A stretch of 39,971 bases of DNA from an uncultured Cellulosilyticum sp. (GTDB taxonomy: Bacteria; Bacillota; Clostridia; Lachnospirales; Cellulosilyticaceae), in the NCBI GenBank assembly GCA_934725855.1, contig CAKVCL010000030.1, positions 1 through 39,971 on the forward strand, in the 5' to 3' direction. The notes beneath the pieces were generated by a model. The model searched no databases. It saw nothing but the letters and a program-made list of their open reading frames with translations, and was not told the DNA's origin. The position numbers and the translations under genes were made by a program. Positions within the stretch are counted from its first letter, which is position 1. The number at the start of each line of letters is the position of its first letter. Below are positions 8,451 to 17,872 of the stretch, in pieces.

Positions 8451-10844
8451 ATGCAATACGGTTACTTTGATGAAAAAAATAGAGAATATGTAATTACTAA
8501 TCCTTGTACACCAGCTCCTTGGGCAAACTATTTAGGATCACCTGAATATGGTGCAATTATTTCACATAATGCAGGTGGATATAGTTTTGTTAAAAGTGGC
8601 GCAAACGGTCGTATTTTACGTTATATCTTCAATCAAGAAGATAAACCAGGCCGTTACATTTATTTAAGAGATGATGAAACTGGTGATTATTGGTCAGCTT
8701 CTTGGCAGCCAGTAGGTAAAAGCCTTGATACTTACAAAAGTGAAATTCATCATGGAACAGCTTATACCAACATCATGGCTGATTATTCAGACATTCATTC
8801 AGAAGCTTTATATTATGTGCCACTTAATAAATCTTATGAAGTATGGCGTGTTAAATTAACCAATACATCAGACAAAACTAGAAAGCTTTCTGCATTTGGT
8901 TATGCTGAGTTTACAAATGAAAATAATTATGAAAATGATCAAGTTAATTTACAATATACTTTATTTATCACACGTACTTATTTTAAAGGTAATAAAATCC
9001 TTCAAACCATTAATGAAAACTGTCATAAAGGATGCAATGGCAGCAATGCATTAGACCGTTTCTTAGGTTTAGCAGGTTCAGAGGTTGCTTCTTATAATGG
9101 GGATAAATCTCACTTTATTGGTCGTTATCACAGTTATAATAACCCAATAGCTGTAGAACAAGGCGTTTGCGATAATGTCTTAAACTATAATAGCAATGGT
9201 TGTGGCGCATTACATACAAAAATTGAATTAGCTCCTGGTGAAACAAAAGAATTTGCTTTTGTATTAGGCATGAAGAGTGATAGTGAGGCAAATGCTATTT
9301 TAGATAGCTACAAAGACTTATCTGTTGTAGAAAAGGAATTAGAAGAACTTAAATCATACTGGCATGGCAAACTAAGCAATTTAATGGTTCAAACACCAAG
9401 TAGTGAATTTAACAATATGATTAATACATGGAATGCATATCAATGTTTCATTACCTTTATTTGGTCAAGAGCAGCTTCTTTCATTTACTGTGGTCTTCGT
9501 AATGGTTATGGTTACCGTGATACCGTACAAGATATTCAAGGTATTATTCACCTTGACCCAGCAATGGCAAAAGAAAAGATTGTCTTCATGCTTTCAGCTC
9601 AAGTAGATAATGGTGGTGGTTTACCACTTGTTAAATTCAATCACAATGCAGGTCACGAAGATACGCCAGATGATGCAAGCTATGTACAAGCTACAGGACA
9701 TCCAGCTTACCGTGCAGATGATGCTTTATGGTTATTCCCAACCATCTTAAAATACATTGGGGAGTCAGGTGATAAAGCATTTATCAATGAAGTGATTCCA
9801 TATGCGAATAAAGATGAAGGCACCGTTTATGATCACTTAAAGAGAGCCATTAATTTCTCTATGGAACGTCTTGGGGCACACAAAATGCCAGCTGGTCTTC
9901 ATGCAGACTGGAATGACTGCTTAAGACTTGGTAAAAAAGGTGAATCAAGCTTCGTTGCTTTACAACTTTATTACGCAATGACGGTTCTTCGTGAATTTGC
10001 TGAAGAACTTAATGATACAGAATATATTGCTTATCTTGATAAAGTACAAAAAGAATTAGGTGAAACCATTCAAACCAATTGTTGGGAAGATGATCGTTTC
10101 ATTCGTGGTTTCAAAGAAGATGGACAAGTGATTGGTTCTAAGAAAGATCCAGAAGCTAATATGTGGCTTAATCCACAATCTTGGGCAGTTATTAGTGGAC
10201 TTGCAACCAAAGAACAAGCTGAAAAAGCACTTGAATCTGTTCATAGAGAACTCAATACTAAATATGGTGTACGTGTGATGGCACCATCCTTTAAAGATCA
10301 TGCCTTTGAAGGCGCACTTGCGTTATTATTCAATGGTTCAACCAAAGAAAATGGTGGAATCTTCTCTCAACCACAAGGCTGGATTATTTTAGCTGAGTCT
10401 TTAATGGGACATGGTAACCGTGCATTTGAATACTTTATGGAAAGTGCACCAGCTGCACAAAATGATAATGCGGATGTGCGTGTGCTTGAACCATACGTTC
10501 ATGGACAATTTACAGAAAGTGTGGAAAGTCCATTTGAAGGGCGTTCACATGTACACTGGTTAACAGGTACAGCTTCTACAGTTATGGTAGGTTGCGTGGA
10601 AGGTATTTTAGGTCTTCGTCCAGATGTGAATGGTCTTAAATTAGAACCAGCTATTCCAAGTGAGTGGAAAGGCTTTACAATGGACAAAGTATTTAGAGGT
10701 AAAAAACTTCATATCACCGTTAATAATCCAAATGGAGCCGAAGGTGGTTATGTAGCTTGCAGCTTAAATGGTCAAAAACTTGAAAGCAACTATATTCCAG
10801 CAGATTTATTACAAGATGAAAATGAAATCGTATTAGATATGTAA
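8451..10844 (+). CDS. Cellobiose phosphorylase (GH94)
   Basis: The 797-residue cytosolic enzyme splits cellobiose with phosphate into glucose 1-phosphate and glucose, saving ATP during cellulose use. Start 8451 is chosen because GGAGG (8438-8442) lies eight bases upstream; an in-frame upstream ATG has no such site. The N-terminal beta-sandwich opens with YGYFDEKNREYVI, the (alpha/alpha)6 barrel carries GYGYRDTVQDIQG and HADWNDC with the general-acid aspartate at D489, and phosphate-binding motifs follow toward GRSHVHWLTGTAS. Length fits cellobiose phosphorylase (about 800-820) better than cellodextrin phosphorylase (about 980) or chitobiose phosphorylase. There is no signal peptide. A -10-like TATAAT is at 8398-8403, but its -35 is unclear. 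I see no convincing cre site. Confidence 0.93.
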   Translation: MQYGYFDEKNREYVITNPCTPAPWANYLGSPEYGAIISHNAGGYSFVKSGANGRILRYIFNQEDKPGRYIYLRDDETGDYWSASWQPVGKSLDTYKSEIHHGTAYTNIMADYSDIHSEALYYVPLNKSYEVWRVKLTNTSDKTRKLSAFGYAEFTNENNYENDQVNLQYTLFITRTYFKGNKILQTINENCHKGCNGSNALDRFLGLAGSEVASYNGDKSHFIGRYHSYNNPIAVEQGVCDNVLNYNSNGCGALHTKIELAPGETKEFAFVLGMKSDSEANAILDSYKDLSVVEKELEELKSYWHGKLSNLMVQTPSSEFNNMINTWNAYQCFITFIWSRAASFIYCGLRNGYGYRDTVQDIQGIIHLDPAMAKEKIVFMLSAQVDNGGGLPLVKFNHNAGHEDTPDDASYVQATGHPAYRADDALWLFPTILKYIGESGDKAFINEVIPYANKDEGTVYDHLKRAINFSMERLGAHKMPAGLHADWNDCLRLGKKGESSFVALQLYYAMTVLREFAEELNDTEYIAYLDKVQKELGETIQTNCWEDDRFIRGFKEDGQVIGSKKDPEANMWLNPQSWAVISGLATKEQAEKALESVHRELNTKYGVRVMAPSFKDHAFEGALALLFNGSTKENGGIFSQPQGWIILAESLMGHGNRAFEYFMESAPAAQNDNADVRVLEPYVHGQFTESVESPFEGRSHVHWLTGTASTVMVGCVEGILGLRPDVNGLKLEPAIPSEWKGFTMDKVFRGKKLHITVNNPNGAEGGYVACSLNGQKLESNYIPADLLQDENEIVLDM

Positions 10845-10857
10845 TGGATAGAAAAAG

Positions 10858-10881
10858 ACACCTAGAAATAGGTGTTTTTTT
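10858..10881 (+). terminator. Terminator of the cellobiose phosphorylase gene
   Basis: A 7-bp stem, ACACCTA with TAGGTGT, around a GAAA tetraloop is followed by seven or more T. It ends the transcript just after the stop codon. Confidence 0.85.
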
Positions 10882-10971
10882 CGTGCATCTTTATAAGGAC
10901 AGTGGTATGATAGCTAAGAAGAAAAATCGTATGAAGGGGCATAACTGTGTCCATTAGAAAAGAGGATAACG

Positions 10972-11904
10972 ATGAAAAAAACAGAAACAAAAGAACAATG
11001 GATGCAAAAAACATGGGTGGTATGGCTGGGTGCATTTTTGTGTTGTGCATTATGGGGCAGTGCTTTTCCTTGTATCAAAATAGGCTACGAGCTTTTTAAA
11101 ATTGAATCTAGTCAAACCGCAACACAAATTCTTTTTGCAGGATGTCGTTTTACTTTAGCAGGTATTTTATCTATTTTAATAGGCAGCTTATTGGGAAGAA
11201 GTTTTTTAGTCCCTCAAAAGGAAGCTTATGGCAAAATCCTAAACCTTTGTATTTTTCAAACGGTATTACAATATGTATGCTTCTATATAGGACTTGCACA
11301 TACATCAGGGGTTAAGGCATCCATTATTGAAGGTGTGAATGTCTTTGTTGCCATTTTAATAGCAAGTCTTATTTTCCATCAAGAAAAGCTAAGTGTGCGC
11401 AAAATGTTAGGGAGTGTGATTGGCTTTAGTGGTGTGGTACTGGTTAATCTAGTAGGGAATGAACTAAGTGGCGGATTTTCTATTTTAGGGGAAGGAAGTA
11501 TTCTATTATCAACTGTTGCTTATGCATTTTCTTCCGTGCTGATGAAGCGCTACTCAAAAAAAGAAAATCCCGTGACATTGAGTGGTTATCAATTTGTGCT
11601 AGGTGGTTTAATTATGGTTGGCATTGGTCTTCTACTTGGAGGACGTATAGAGTATATGACGTTAAGTGGATTAGCCATGCTCATTTACTTAGCACTCCTA
11701 TCAGCAGTAGCTTATGCTTTATGGGGCATTTTGCTAAAGTACAATCCTGTATCAAAAGTGGCTGTGTTTGGCTTTATGAATCCTGTATTTGGAGTATTAT
11801 TATCTTCTGTGCTTTTAAACGAATATGGCACCTTAAGTTATATCAGTATTTTGTCTTTAGGATTAGTTTGCTTAGGGATTTACATGGTGAATAAAGAAGC
11901 TTAA
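10972..11904 (+). CDS. EamA/DMT-family transporter
   Basis: The 310-residue membrane protein has about ten hydrophobic segments arranged as two EamA repeats. The first repeat begins with WLGAFLCCALWGSAFPCIKIG and ends near VNLVG; the second spans roughly residues 170-305 (LLSTVAYAFSSVLMKRY onward, ending in LSLGLVCLGIYMV). Such proteins are secondary exporters or importers of metabolites, often amino acids or nucleosides; substrate cannot be assigned. GAGGATAACG before ATG 10972 is a usable ribosome site. It stands alone between two terminators or weakly transcribed spacers, with no functional link to its neighbours. Confidence 0.88.
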   Translation: MKKTETKEQWMQKTWVVWLGAFLCCALWGSAFPCIKIGYELFKIESSQTATQILFAGCRFTLAGILSILIGSLLGRSFLVPQKEAYGKILNLCIFQTVLQYVCFYIGLAHTSGVKASIIEGVNVFVAILIASLIFHQEKLSVRKMLGSVIGFSGVVLVNLVGNELSGGFSILGEGSILLSTVAYAFSSVLMKRYSKKENPVTLSGYQFVLGGLIMVGIGLLLGGRIEYMTLSGLAMLIYLALLSAVAYALWGILLKYNPVSKVAVFGFMNPVFGVLLSSVLLNEYGTLSYISILSLGLVCLGIYMVNKEA

Positions 11905-11985
11905 GAGGGTAAAATAGACACTTTCCTAAATGAAATATTTGGGGTACAATAAGCCTAATAGGTTAAATTGAAAGGATTATGACAG

Positions 11986-12279
11986 ATGAATACAAATCAA
12001 ACTGTAGCAGTGCTGAAGGCATTTTATTTTGGAAGTGAAAGTGTGACGGCGATTGCAAATCGTACCAAATTATCGAAAGATGAAGTAAGAGAAGCATTAC
12101 GTGGGGCACGTGAATGTGGATTAATTAAATATTCGACTAGAGATTATAATGAAACTTTTGTGCATAAAGAAACGAAGAAATTAGGAGAATATTTAAAAGC
12201 AAAAGGATTCATTCGTGAAAATAATAGAAGTGTATCCAATCAAAAGGCATACAGACCTTATAGAGGACATGGAAAATAA
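11986..12279 (+). CDS. Small protein with a winged-helix-like N-terminus, function unknown
   Basis: The 97-residue protein is unrecognised. Residues 1-50 (VLKAFYFGSESVTAIANRTKLSKDEVREALRGARECGLIKY, in segments) have the spacing of a winged helix-turn-helix: helix, turn, recognition helix with the pattern SKDEVREAL, then a short hydrophobic strand. The C-terminal 30 residues are basic (Arg/Lys/Asn/Tyr-rich). This suggests a nucleic-acid-binding protein. AAGGA lies about ten bases before the ATG. It is followed by a strong terminator and is monocistronic. Confidence 0.7.
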   Translation: MNTNQTVAVLKAFYFGSESVTAIANRTKLSKDEVREALRGARECGLIKYSTRDYNETFVHKETKKLGEYLKAKGFIRENNRSVSNQKAYRPYRGHGK

Positions 12280-12290
12280 AAAAAAGTAGT

Positions 12291-12330
12291 AAAGGGCGAT
12301 AAAGATAAGTGCATCTTTATCGCCCTTTTT
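12291..12330. terminator. Strong terminator between the wHTH-like gene and gloA
   Basis: A 16-bp perfect stem (12291-12306 with 12313-12328) has a 6-nt loop and a T-run. An A-run on the left side could also serve the convergent gloA. Confidence 0.88.
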
Positions 12331-12390
12331 GAATAACGCTTAACACGTTAAGTTAAAAAAGGATTTATATAGTATGACCTATGAGTAGAA

Positions 12391-12771
12391 TTAGCATTCT
12401 GTACGAATGATCTCAACCTTATAACCGTCTGGGTCAGTGATAAAATAGTAATGTGGCGTCTGGCCAGGAAGCCCTTTAAGTGGCGTCACTTCATAACCTA
12501 GTGCGGTATGATTCATATGAGAGGCTTCTAAGTCATTAACGCCTACTGCTAGGTGACTAAAGCCATTTCCAAGCTCATAAGGTTTTGAAGGATTATAGTT
12601 GTAAGTGAGTTCAAGTTCATACCCACCTATGGCATCTGATAGATAAACTAAGGTAAATTCGTGTTCTGGAAAATCCTTGCGTCTGGTTTCCACAAGACCA
12701 AGAGCTCTTTGATAGAAGTCTAAGGATTTTTCTAAATCCATAACACGAATACAGGTGTGTAACATTTTCAT
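12391..12771 (-). CDS. gloA: Lactoylglutathione lyase-like glyoxalase I
   Basis: The 126-residue VOC-fold metalloenzyme isomerises the hemithioacetal of methylglyoxal and a thiol. The two beta-alpha-beta-beta-beta modules are visible: MKMLHTCIRVMDLEKSLDFY at the start and FSHLAVGVNDLEAS in the middle. Expected metal ligands are present: His5, a Glu in YELELTY, His in FSHLAV, and the C-terminal Glu in YKVEII. Length is normal for GloA. Clostridia often lack glutathione, so the physiological thiol may differ. It is monocistronic; start at 12771 follows GGAGGT. Confidence 0.88.
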   Translation of the reverse strand: MKMLHTCIRVMDLEKSLDFYQRALGLVETRRKDFPEHEFTLVYLSDAIGGYELELTYNYNPSKPYELGNGFSHLAVGVNDLEASHMNHTALGYEVTPLKGLPGQTPHYYFITDPDGYKVEIIRTEC

Positions 12772-12906
12772 AAAGTACCTCCATTGATGTATAATGTTTG
12801 AACTTTAGTCTAACATATAGAGTGGAATTTCAGCAAGGTTTTTGGAGTAAGTTATGGCTCATAATCCACATAGAAAGGCTTAGATAAGTAGGAGAGAAGG
12901 ACAGCA

Positions 12907-12936
12907 TTGAAAAGATAGGAGCAGGTGTAGTATAAT
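12907..12936 (+). promoter_or_regulatory. Promoter left in front of the broken AMP-ligase gene
   Basis: TTGAAA (12907-12912), an 18-base spacer and TATAAT (12931-12936) precede the GGAGAAGTG ribosome site. The expression signals of the pseudogene are intact, so the remnant and perhaps queG downstream may still be transcribed from here. Confidence 0.6.
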
Positions 12937-12965
12937 GAGTCAAAAAATGCTGGAGAAGTGATGAG

Positions 12966-13240
12966 ATGACAACGACAAACCTTGAAAAACAATTTACAAA
13001 AGAATTACGGCTGCCATTATTGAAGTCAAACCAGAGTATACTTTAACAGAAGAAGTGAATGCGTTTTGTATGAAGCTTCCAAGATATAAAAGACCGAGAA
13101 AAGTTTTCTTTAAAGACATTCCAAGAAATCCGAAGGGTAAAATTGAGAAAAATACATTAAGAAGAATGTTCTGTAGTGAACACTTAGTTGAAGAACAAAA
13201 TAGAGGGATACATGCTATAATAGGACAAAATAAAGCGTAA
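12966..13240 (+). pseudogene. AMP-forming acyl-CoA ligase reduced to its two ends
   Basis: An ATG at 12966 with a good ribosome site starts about 14 plausible residues (MTTTNLEKQFTKEL), then the frame ends at a stop soon after. In another frame, from ACG 13007, the sequence becomes TAAIIEVKPEYTLTEEV, LPRYKRPRKVFF and IPRNPKGKIEK. This is the C-terminal subdomain of acetyl/acyl-CoA synthetases, including the catalytic lysine of the GKIEK motif, ending at TAA 13240. The AMP-binding core (roughly 430 residues, SSGTTG-type P-loop and others) is missing. The join lies between about 12985 and 13007 and shifts the frame. It looks like the same kind of internal deletion as in carB. That the first residues belong to the same original gene is inference. 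Confidence 0.75.
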
Positions 13241-13256
13241 TGTCAAACTTGACATT
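13239..13256. repeat. Inverted repeat AATGTCAA-N2-TTGACATT upstream of queG
   Basis: Perfect 8-bp arms surround a 2-base centre, directly after the stop of the ligase remnant and 26 bases before queG. It could be a small operator. The right arm includes TTGACA, but no -10 follows at a proper distance. Confidence 0.4.
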
Positions 13257-13282
13257 GCCGAGAAATTATTGAGGTAAATAAG

Positions 13283-14296
13283 ATGGAAAAGCAAATACGG
13301 ACTTTTTGTGAGTCTTTAGGTCTAGATACAATGGGGTTTATGCCTTGCAGACGATTCGATGAATTAATCCCTTTTTATAAAGAGCGGAAGGCAAAGCATT
13401 TACAAAATGAATTTGAAGCAAATGAGCTAGAGCTTAGGGTCAATCCCTTTCATTATATGCCAGAAGGGAAAACCATCCTATCCATTGCTTTTCCTTATCA
13501 CCATAAAGAACAGGAAAAGGCAAATGGTTTTTCAACTTATACCAAGCGGGCGGATTATCATCGCGTGGTTAAGGGTTATTTAGAGCAAATTAAGGTATTT
13601 ATTGAAAGCTTAGGCGGGCAGGCAATGACCTTTGTAGATAGCAACACACTTCCAGAAAGATATATCGCTTATTTAGCAGGAGTGGGGTTTATTGGAAAAA
13701 ATAATATGCTCATTACAAAGAAATATGGGTCTTATGTTTTTATAGGTGAAATCATAACAGATCTTGAGGTAATGCATAAACGTGAGCGAACGCGAGCTGA
13801 AATGCTAGCTTACAAAGAATGTGGAAGCTGCGAAAGATGTTTAAAAGCATGTCCAACGAAGGCTATTAATAAATTTCAGTGTCATCCGAATATTTGTTTA
13901 TCGTATCTCACCCAAAAAAAAGCACTTAGTGATAGGGAAATAAACTTATTAAAAGGAAATATTTTTGGGTGTGATGCTTGTCAGTTAGAATGTCCTTATA
14001 ACATAGAAGCGATGGCTTCAAATATTGAAGCATTTAAACGATTAGATTTTATGGAAGAGCCAGCAGAAGTATATGCCCAGATGGATAATGCCTTTTTTAA
14101 GCAAAAATTAAGTGGGACTTCTTGTGGTTGGAGAGGAAAAAACGTTATTAAGCGCAATGCTTTGATTCGATTAAATGCGGAAGGTAAAGATATTACAGCT
14201 TTTAAGGGAGACTCGTCTTATTTAAATGAGTATATTGAAAAACTGACTACAAAAAACAAGCCCATCAGTCTAAAGGAAAGTAAAAAATCTGAGTAA
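13283..14296 (+). CDS. queG: Epoxyqueuosine reductase QueG
   Basis: The 337-residue cobalamin- and Fe-S-dependent enzyme performs the last step of queuosine synthesis on tRNA (epoxyqueuosine to queuosine). Features are VDSNTLPER (active-site aspartate region), GFIGKNNMLI, then two [4Fe-4S] clusters in CGSCERCLKACPTKAI and GCDACQLECPYN, the second with its first cysteine in CLSYLTQ. The C-terminus GWRGKNVIKRNALI is also typical of the family (PF08331 plus a ferredoxin-like domain). Length is slightly below the E. coli enzyme. GAGGT is the ribosome site. No other que gene is in the window. Confidence 0.92.
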   Translation: MEKQIRTFCESLGLDTMGFMPCRRFDELIPFYKERKAKHLQNEFEANELELRVNPFHYMPEGKTILSIAFPYHHKEQEKANGFSTYTKRADYHRVVKGYLEQIKVFIESLGGQAMTFVDSNTLPERYIAYLAGVGFIGKNNMLITKKYGSYVFIGEIITDLEVMHKRERTRAEMLAYKECGSCERCLKACPTKAINKFQCHPNICLSYLTQKKALSDREINLLKGNIFGCDACQLECPYNIEAMASNIEAFKRLDFMEEPAEVYAQMDNAFFKQKLSGTSCGWRGKNVIKRNALIRLNAEGKDITAFKGDSSYLNEYIEKLTTKNKPISLKESKKSE

Positions 14297-14446
14297 CATA
14301 ATAGCGAAAATATTTAGTGCAAAAACAAACCAGTACAAAGAAAAACAGACTATAAAAAGTATAAAGATATATCACAATATCCATGGTTTGTTTAATAAAA
14401 GTTAGATAAAATAAGTAAAAATATAACTTTTATTTTGGAGGACTGT

Positions 14447-17400
14447 ATGAGGGAGAGATTTAATGATCAGTGGTTTTTTCATAAAGATGGATTAGATAGG
14501 ATCAATCAGTTGCCATGGGAGATAAGGAATTGGCAAAGGGTAGATATCCCACATGATTGGATGATTGATCAGGTAGAAGATTTATATGAAAATAGTATAG
14601 GTTATTATAAAAAGTTTTTTGATTTTCATCCATCACCTAATAGGCAAGTGCTCTTGCGTTTTGATGGCGTTTATATGGATACGACAATCTATTTAAATGG
14701 CAAAGCTATTTGTGAATGGAAGTATGGTTATTCTACCTTTGAAGTGGATTTAACCGAGCATATTAAAGAAGGCTTAAATGAACTGTATGTCAGGTGTGTT
14801 TATAGAAGTCCTAATAGCCGTTGGTATTCTGGAGCAGGAATTTATCGTAACGTATGGCTAATCAATCGGCCTAAAACCCATTTTGCTTCAGATGGTATTT
14901 ATGTGACCACTTCTAAGGTAGATGAGGACACATGGGAAGTGACTGTGGATAGTGAACTAGAAGGCATGAAAAAACAGCAAGAGGCAACAGTCAGACATAC
15001 ATTAAGGGATGCAAACGGGAATGAAGTAGCGAGCAGTATGAATGCTTGCGCGTCACAAGAACAAATGGTAACAGATACCCAACAAATGAAAATCACCACT
15101 CCAAGGCTTTGGGATATAGGCAAGGGAAACTTATATCAGATGACATCAGAGCTTATAGTAGATGGAAAGGTAATGGATGAGGTAGTCCAAAACATTGGAT
15201 TTAAAACGATGGCATTAGATCCTAATGAGGGCTTTTTCTTAAATGGCAGACACTTAGTGATTAATGGTGTGTGTCAACATCATGATTTAGGGGCTTTAGG
15301 GGCAGCAGTTAATAAAGAAGCCTTAAGACGTCAGTTTGAAATTTTACAAGAAATGGGTGTGAATGCGATTCGTACAGCACATAATATGCCAGATCCAGCA
15401 GTTATGGAACTCGCAGATGAAATGGGACTTCTTATTTATAGTGAGTCTTTTGATATGTGGGAAGATAGTAAGACGGATTATGATTATGGACTGTATTTTA
15501 AAAAGTGGTGGGAGAAAGATGTAAAAAGCTGGGTCAAAAGAGACCGCAATCATGTGTCCCTTATGCTATGGGGCATAGGCAATGAAATCTTTGATACACG
15601 TTTTGAAAAAGGAGAGGGCATTGCGAAGAAGTTATGTGAAGCGGTTCGAAAATGGGACCCAAGAAAAAATGCTTTTACAGCCATTGGTTCTAACTTTATT
15701 GACTTTGAAGAGGCGCAAAGATGCTCTGAGCATGTAGATGCAGCAGGTTATAATTATAAAGAAAGTTTATATGATGTGCATCATGAGAAATATCCACATT
15801 GGTGTATTTTTGGAAGTGAAACCTCATCAACCGTTCAAAGCAGGGGCATCTATCATTTCCCACTAAGCAATCGGGTGCTCACCTATGAGGATGGACAATG
15901 TTCCTCACTTGGAAATTGTACAACCAACTGGGGCGCAAAAGATTCAGATGAAGTCATCGTAAATCATCGAGATCATACGTTTTGCTTTGGACAATTTCTT
16001 TGGTCAGGTTGGGATTATATTGGGGAACCTACCCCATACTTCTCTAAGAATTCTTTCTTTGGTCAAATTGATACAGCTGGTTTTAAGAAGGATACCTTCT
16101 ATAACTATCAGGCAGCATGGACAGATTATAAAACTTCACCCATGATTCATCTATTGCCTTATTGGGATTTTAATGAAGGTCAGCTCATAGATGTTTGCGT
16201 GGCATCTAATGCACCTATGGTGGAACTTTTTATAGATGGTGTTTCTTTAGGCAAACAAGAAATTGACCATGCGCATGGAAAGAAGTTAAGAGGCACTTGG
16301 CAATTACCTTATCGCAAAGGCACTTTAAAAGCAGTGGCTTATGATGAAGCGGGCAAAGTGATTGCGATGGAGGAAAAAGCTTCTTTTACAGACCCCGTTA
16401 AGATTGTTCTTAAACCTAACAAAGTGCAGCTTTTAGCAAATGGTGAAGACCTTATTTTTGTGGAGATTACAACGGTAGATAAAAACGGCATAGAGGTCGC
16501 TAATGGACGAAGTCGCATTGAAGTCAGTGTGAGTGGCGCAGGTCGTTTAGTGGGCTTAGATAATGGAGATAGCACAGATTACGATGAATATAAGGGCACA
16601 AGTCGTAAATTATTTAGTGGAAAGCTCTTAGCCATTATTGCAGCGAAGACAGAGCCAGGCGATATTCAAATGAAATGTACATCGATTGGACTTCAGGCAG
16701 CAGAGATGTCTTTTAAAGCAGTAGCTTGTCAAGTGGAAAAAGGAATCAGTGCATGGACTGAAAATCAAACTTCGCCCAAAAATGTGGAAGTTCCTGTTCG
16801 CAAAATTGAATTAACTTGTAATGGCGCAAGAAATTTAAATCCAGAACATAAAGAAGTTACAGTAGAGGCGCATTTATATCCTGAAAACACCACGTATCCA
16901 GATATTGAGTTTAAGGCACTCACTTTAGAGGGCATTGAAAGTAATAGTGTGAAATGTGTGCAGGCGGGTAAAACGGTTAAACTCGTTGCAAAAGGTGATG
17001 GCGCTTTTAGATTATGTGCAATTGCTAAAAATGGTTCTTCACTCGCTCAGGTGATGTCTGAATTGGAATTTGAAGTGATTGGTATGGGAAAAGCCTGTTT
17101 AGATCCATATGGATTTGTTTCAGGTTGCCAATTTACAAAAGCCAATCATCCAACCAAATTAAGTTTCCAAGGGGGCGTTTTTGTAGATACAGAGGATACA
17201 GCAGAAGTGACCTTTGAGGAGGTAGACTTTGGGGAGTTTGGTTCAGATGAAATCACACTTCCAATTTTCACTTTCCTAGATGAAGTCCCTATTGAAATTT
17301 GGCAAGGAGTACCGAATGAAGGTGGAACCTGTCTTTTAAAAGATATGTATCGTGCAAAGAGCTGGTATAATCATTATCAGTCTAACACTTATGTTTTACC

Positions 17401-17857
17401 CAAAAGAATAAAAGGCTTACAAACCTTAACGATAGTGATTTGCTCTGGGCAGCGTATTTCTTTGCAGGGCTTTTCCTTTAAGAAACTAAATAAAGCATTT
17501 TCTACTTTATTGGCAGCAGATAATACACGAATTACAGGGGACAGCTTTAAAATTCAAGAAGAGGCTATTACACAGATAGGCAATAATGTTACCCTTGAAT
17601 ATCACCATATGGATTTTGGAGAAAAGGGACTAAAAGGTATTACTTTATGTGGACGTTCTCATATTCCAGTCAATACGATACATATTTATTTTGTAGATGA
17701 CAAAGACCAGACGATCACACAAAGCATTGATATTCCTTATAGTGAAGACTATAAAGAATGGTATTTTGAATTAGAAGCAGTAAAAGGTAGTCAAAAAGTT
17801 AACTTTATTTTCTTACCAGGAAGTAAGTTTGATTTTAAATATTTCAAATTTGAATAA
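14447..17857 (+). CDS. Glycoside hydrolase family 2 enzyme (beta-galactosidase-like), large, cytosolic
   Basis: The 1136-residue enzyme starts at ATG 14447, seven bases after GGAGG. The order is: sugar-binding jelly roll (residues about 1-150, ending in YSGAGIYRNVWL), an Ig-like domain, then a TIM barrel with GNEI (acid/base E380) and FGSETSS (nucleophile E458). Behind these lie additional beta-sandwich regions, including a DUF4982-like segment near residue 570-640 and a Big-like segment near 650-740. A C-terminal module (about residues 890-1136, YGFVSGCQF onward) looks like a carbohydrate-binding fold. There is no signal peptide, so it acts on imported oligosaccharides. The next gene, an SGNH esterase, begins 15 bases after the stop; the two form an operon. 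Exact sugar specificity (galactoside, xyloside, glucuronide or other) is not readable. Confidence 0.9.
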   Translation: MRERFNDQWFFHKDGLDRINQLPWEIRNWQRVDIPHDWMIDQVEDLYENSIGYYKKFFDFHPSPNRQVLLRFDGVYMDTTIYLNGKAICEWKYGYSTFEVDLTEHIKEGLNELYVRCVYRSPNSRWYSGAGIYRNVWLINRPKTHFASDGIYVTTSKVDEDTWEVTVDSELEGMKKQQEATVRHTLRDANGNEVASSMNACASQEQMVTDTQQMKITTPRLWDIGKGNLYQMTSELIVDGKVMDEVVQNIGFKTMALDPNEGFFLNGRHLVINGVCQHHDLGALGAAVNKEALRRQFEILQEMGVNAIRTAHNMPDPAVMELADEMGLLIYSESFDMWEDSKTDYDYGLYFKKWWEKDVKSWVKRDRNHVSLMLWGIGNEIFDTRFEKGEGIAKKLCEAVRKWDPRKNAFTAIGSNFIDFEEAQRCSEHVDAAGYNYKESLYDVHHEKYPHWCIFGSETSSTVQSRGIYHFPLSNRVLTYEDGQCSSLGNCTTNWGAKDSDEVIVNHRDHTFCFGQFLWSGWDYIGEPTPYFSKNSFFGQIDTAGFKKDTFYNYQAAWTDYKTSPMIHLLPYWDFNEGQLIDVCVASNAPMVELFIDGVSLGKQEIDHAHGKKLRGTWQLPYRKGTLKAVAYDEAGKVIAMEEKASFTDPVKIVLKPNKVQLLANGEDLIFVEITTVDKNGIEVANGRSRIEVSVSGAGRLVGLDNGDSTDYDEYKGTSRKLFSGKLLAIIAAKTEPGDIQMKCTSIGLQAAEMSFKAVACQVEKGISAWTENQTSPKNVEVPVRKIELTCNGARNLNPEHKEVTVEAHLYPENTTYPDIEFKALTLEGIESNSVKCVQAGKTVKLVAKGDGAFRLCAIAKNGSSLAQVMSELEFEVIGMGKACLDPYGFVSGCQFTKANHPTKLSFQGGVFVDTEDTAEVTFEEVDFGEFGSDEITLPIFTFLDEVPIEIWQGVPNEGGTCLLKDMYRAKSWYNHYQSNTYVLPKRIKGLQTLTIVICSGQRISLQGFSFKKLNKAFSTLLAADNTRITGDSFKIQEEAITQIGNNVTLEYHHMDFGEKGLKGITLCGRSHIPVNTIHIYFVDDKDQTITQSIDIPYSEDYKEWYFELEAVKGSQKVNFIFLPGSKFDFKYFKFE

Positions 17858-17872
17858 GTGAGGGGACAAATC

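Noticed and set aside
13055..13240. Stand-alone 61-residue gene
   Set aside because: The same frame continues upstream to 13007 as conserved AMP-ligase sequence and there is no ribosome site at 13055; it is a fragment.
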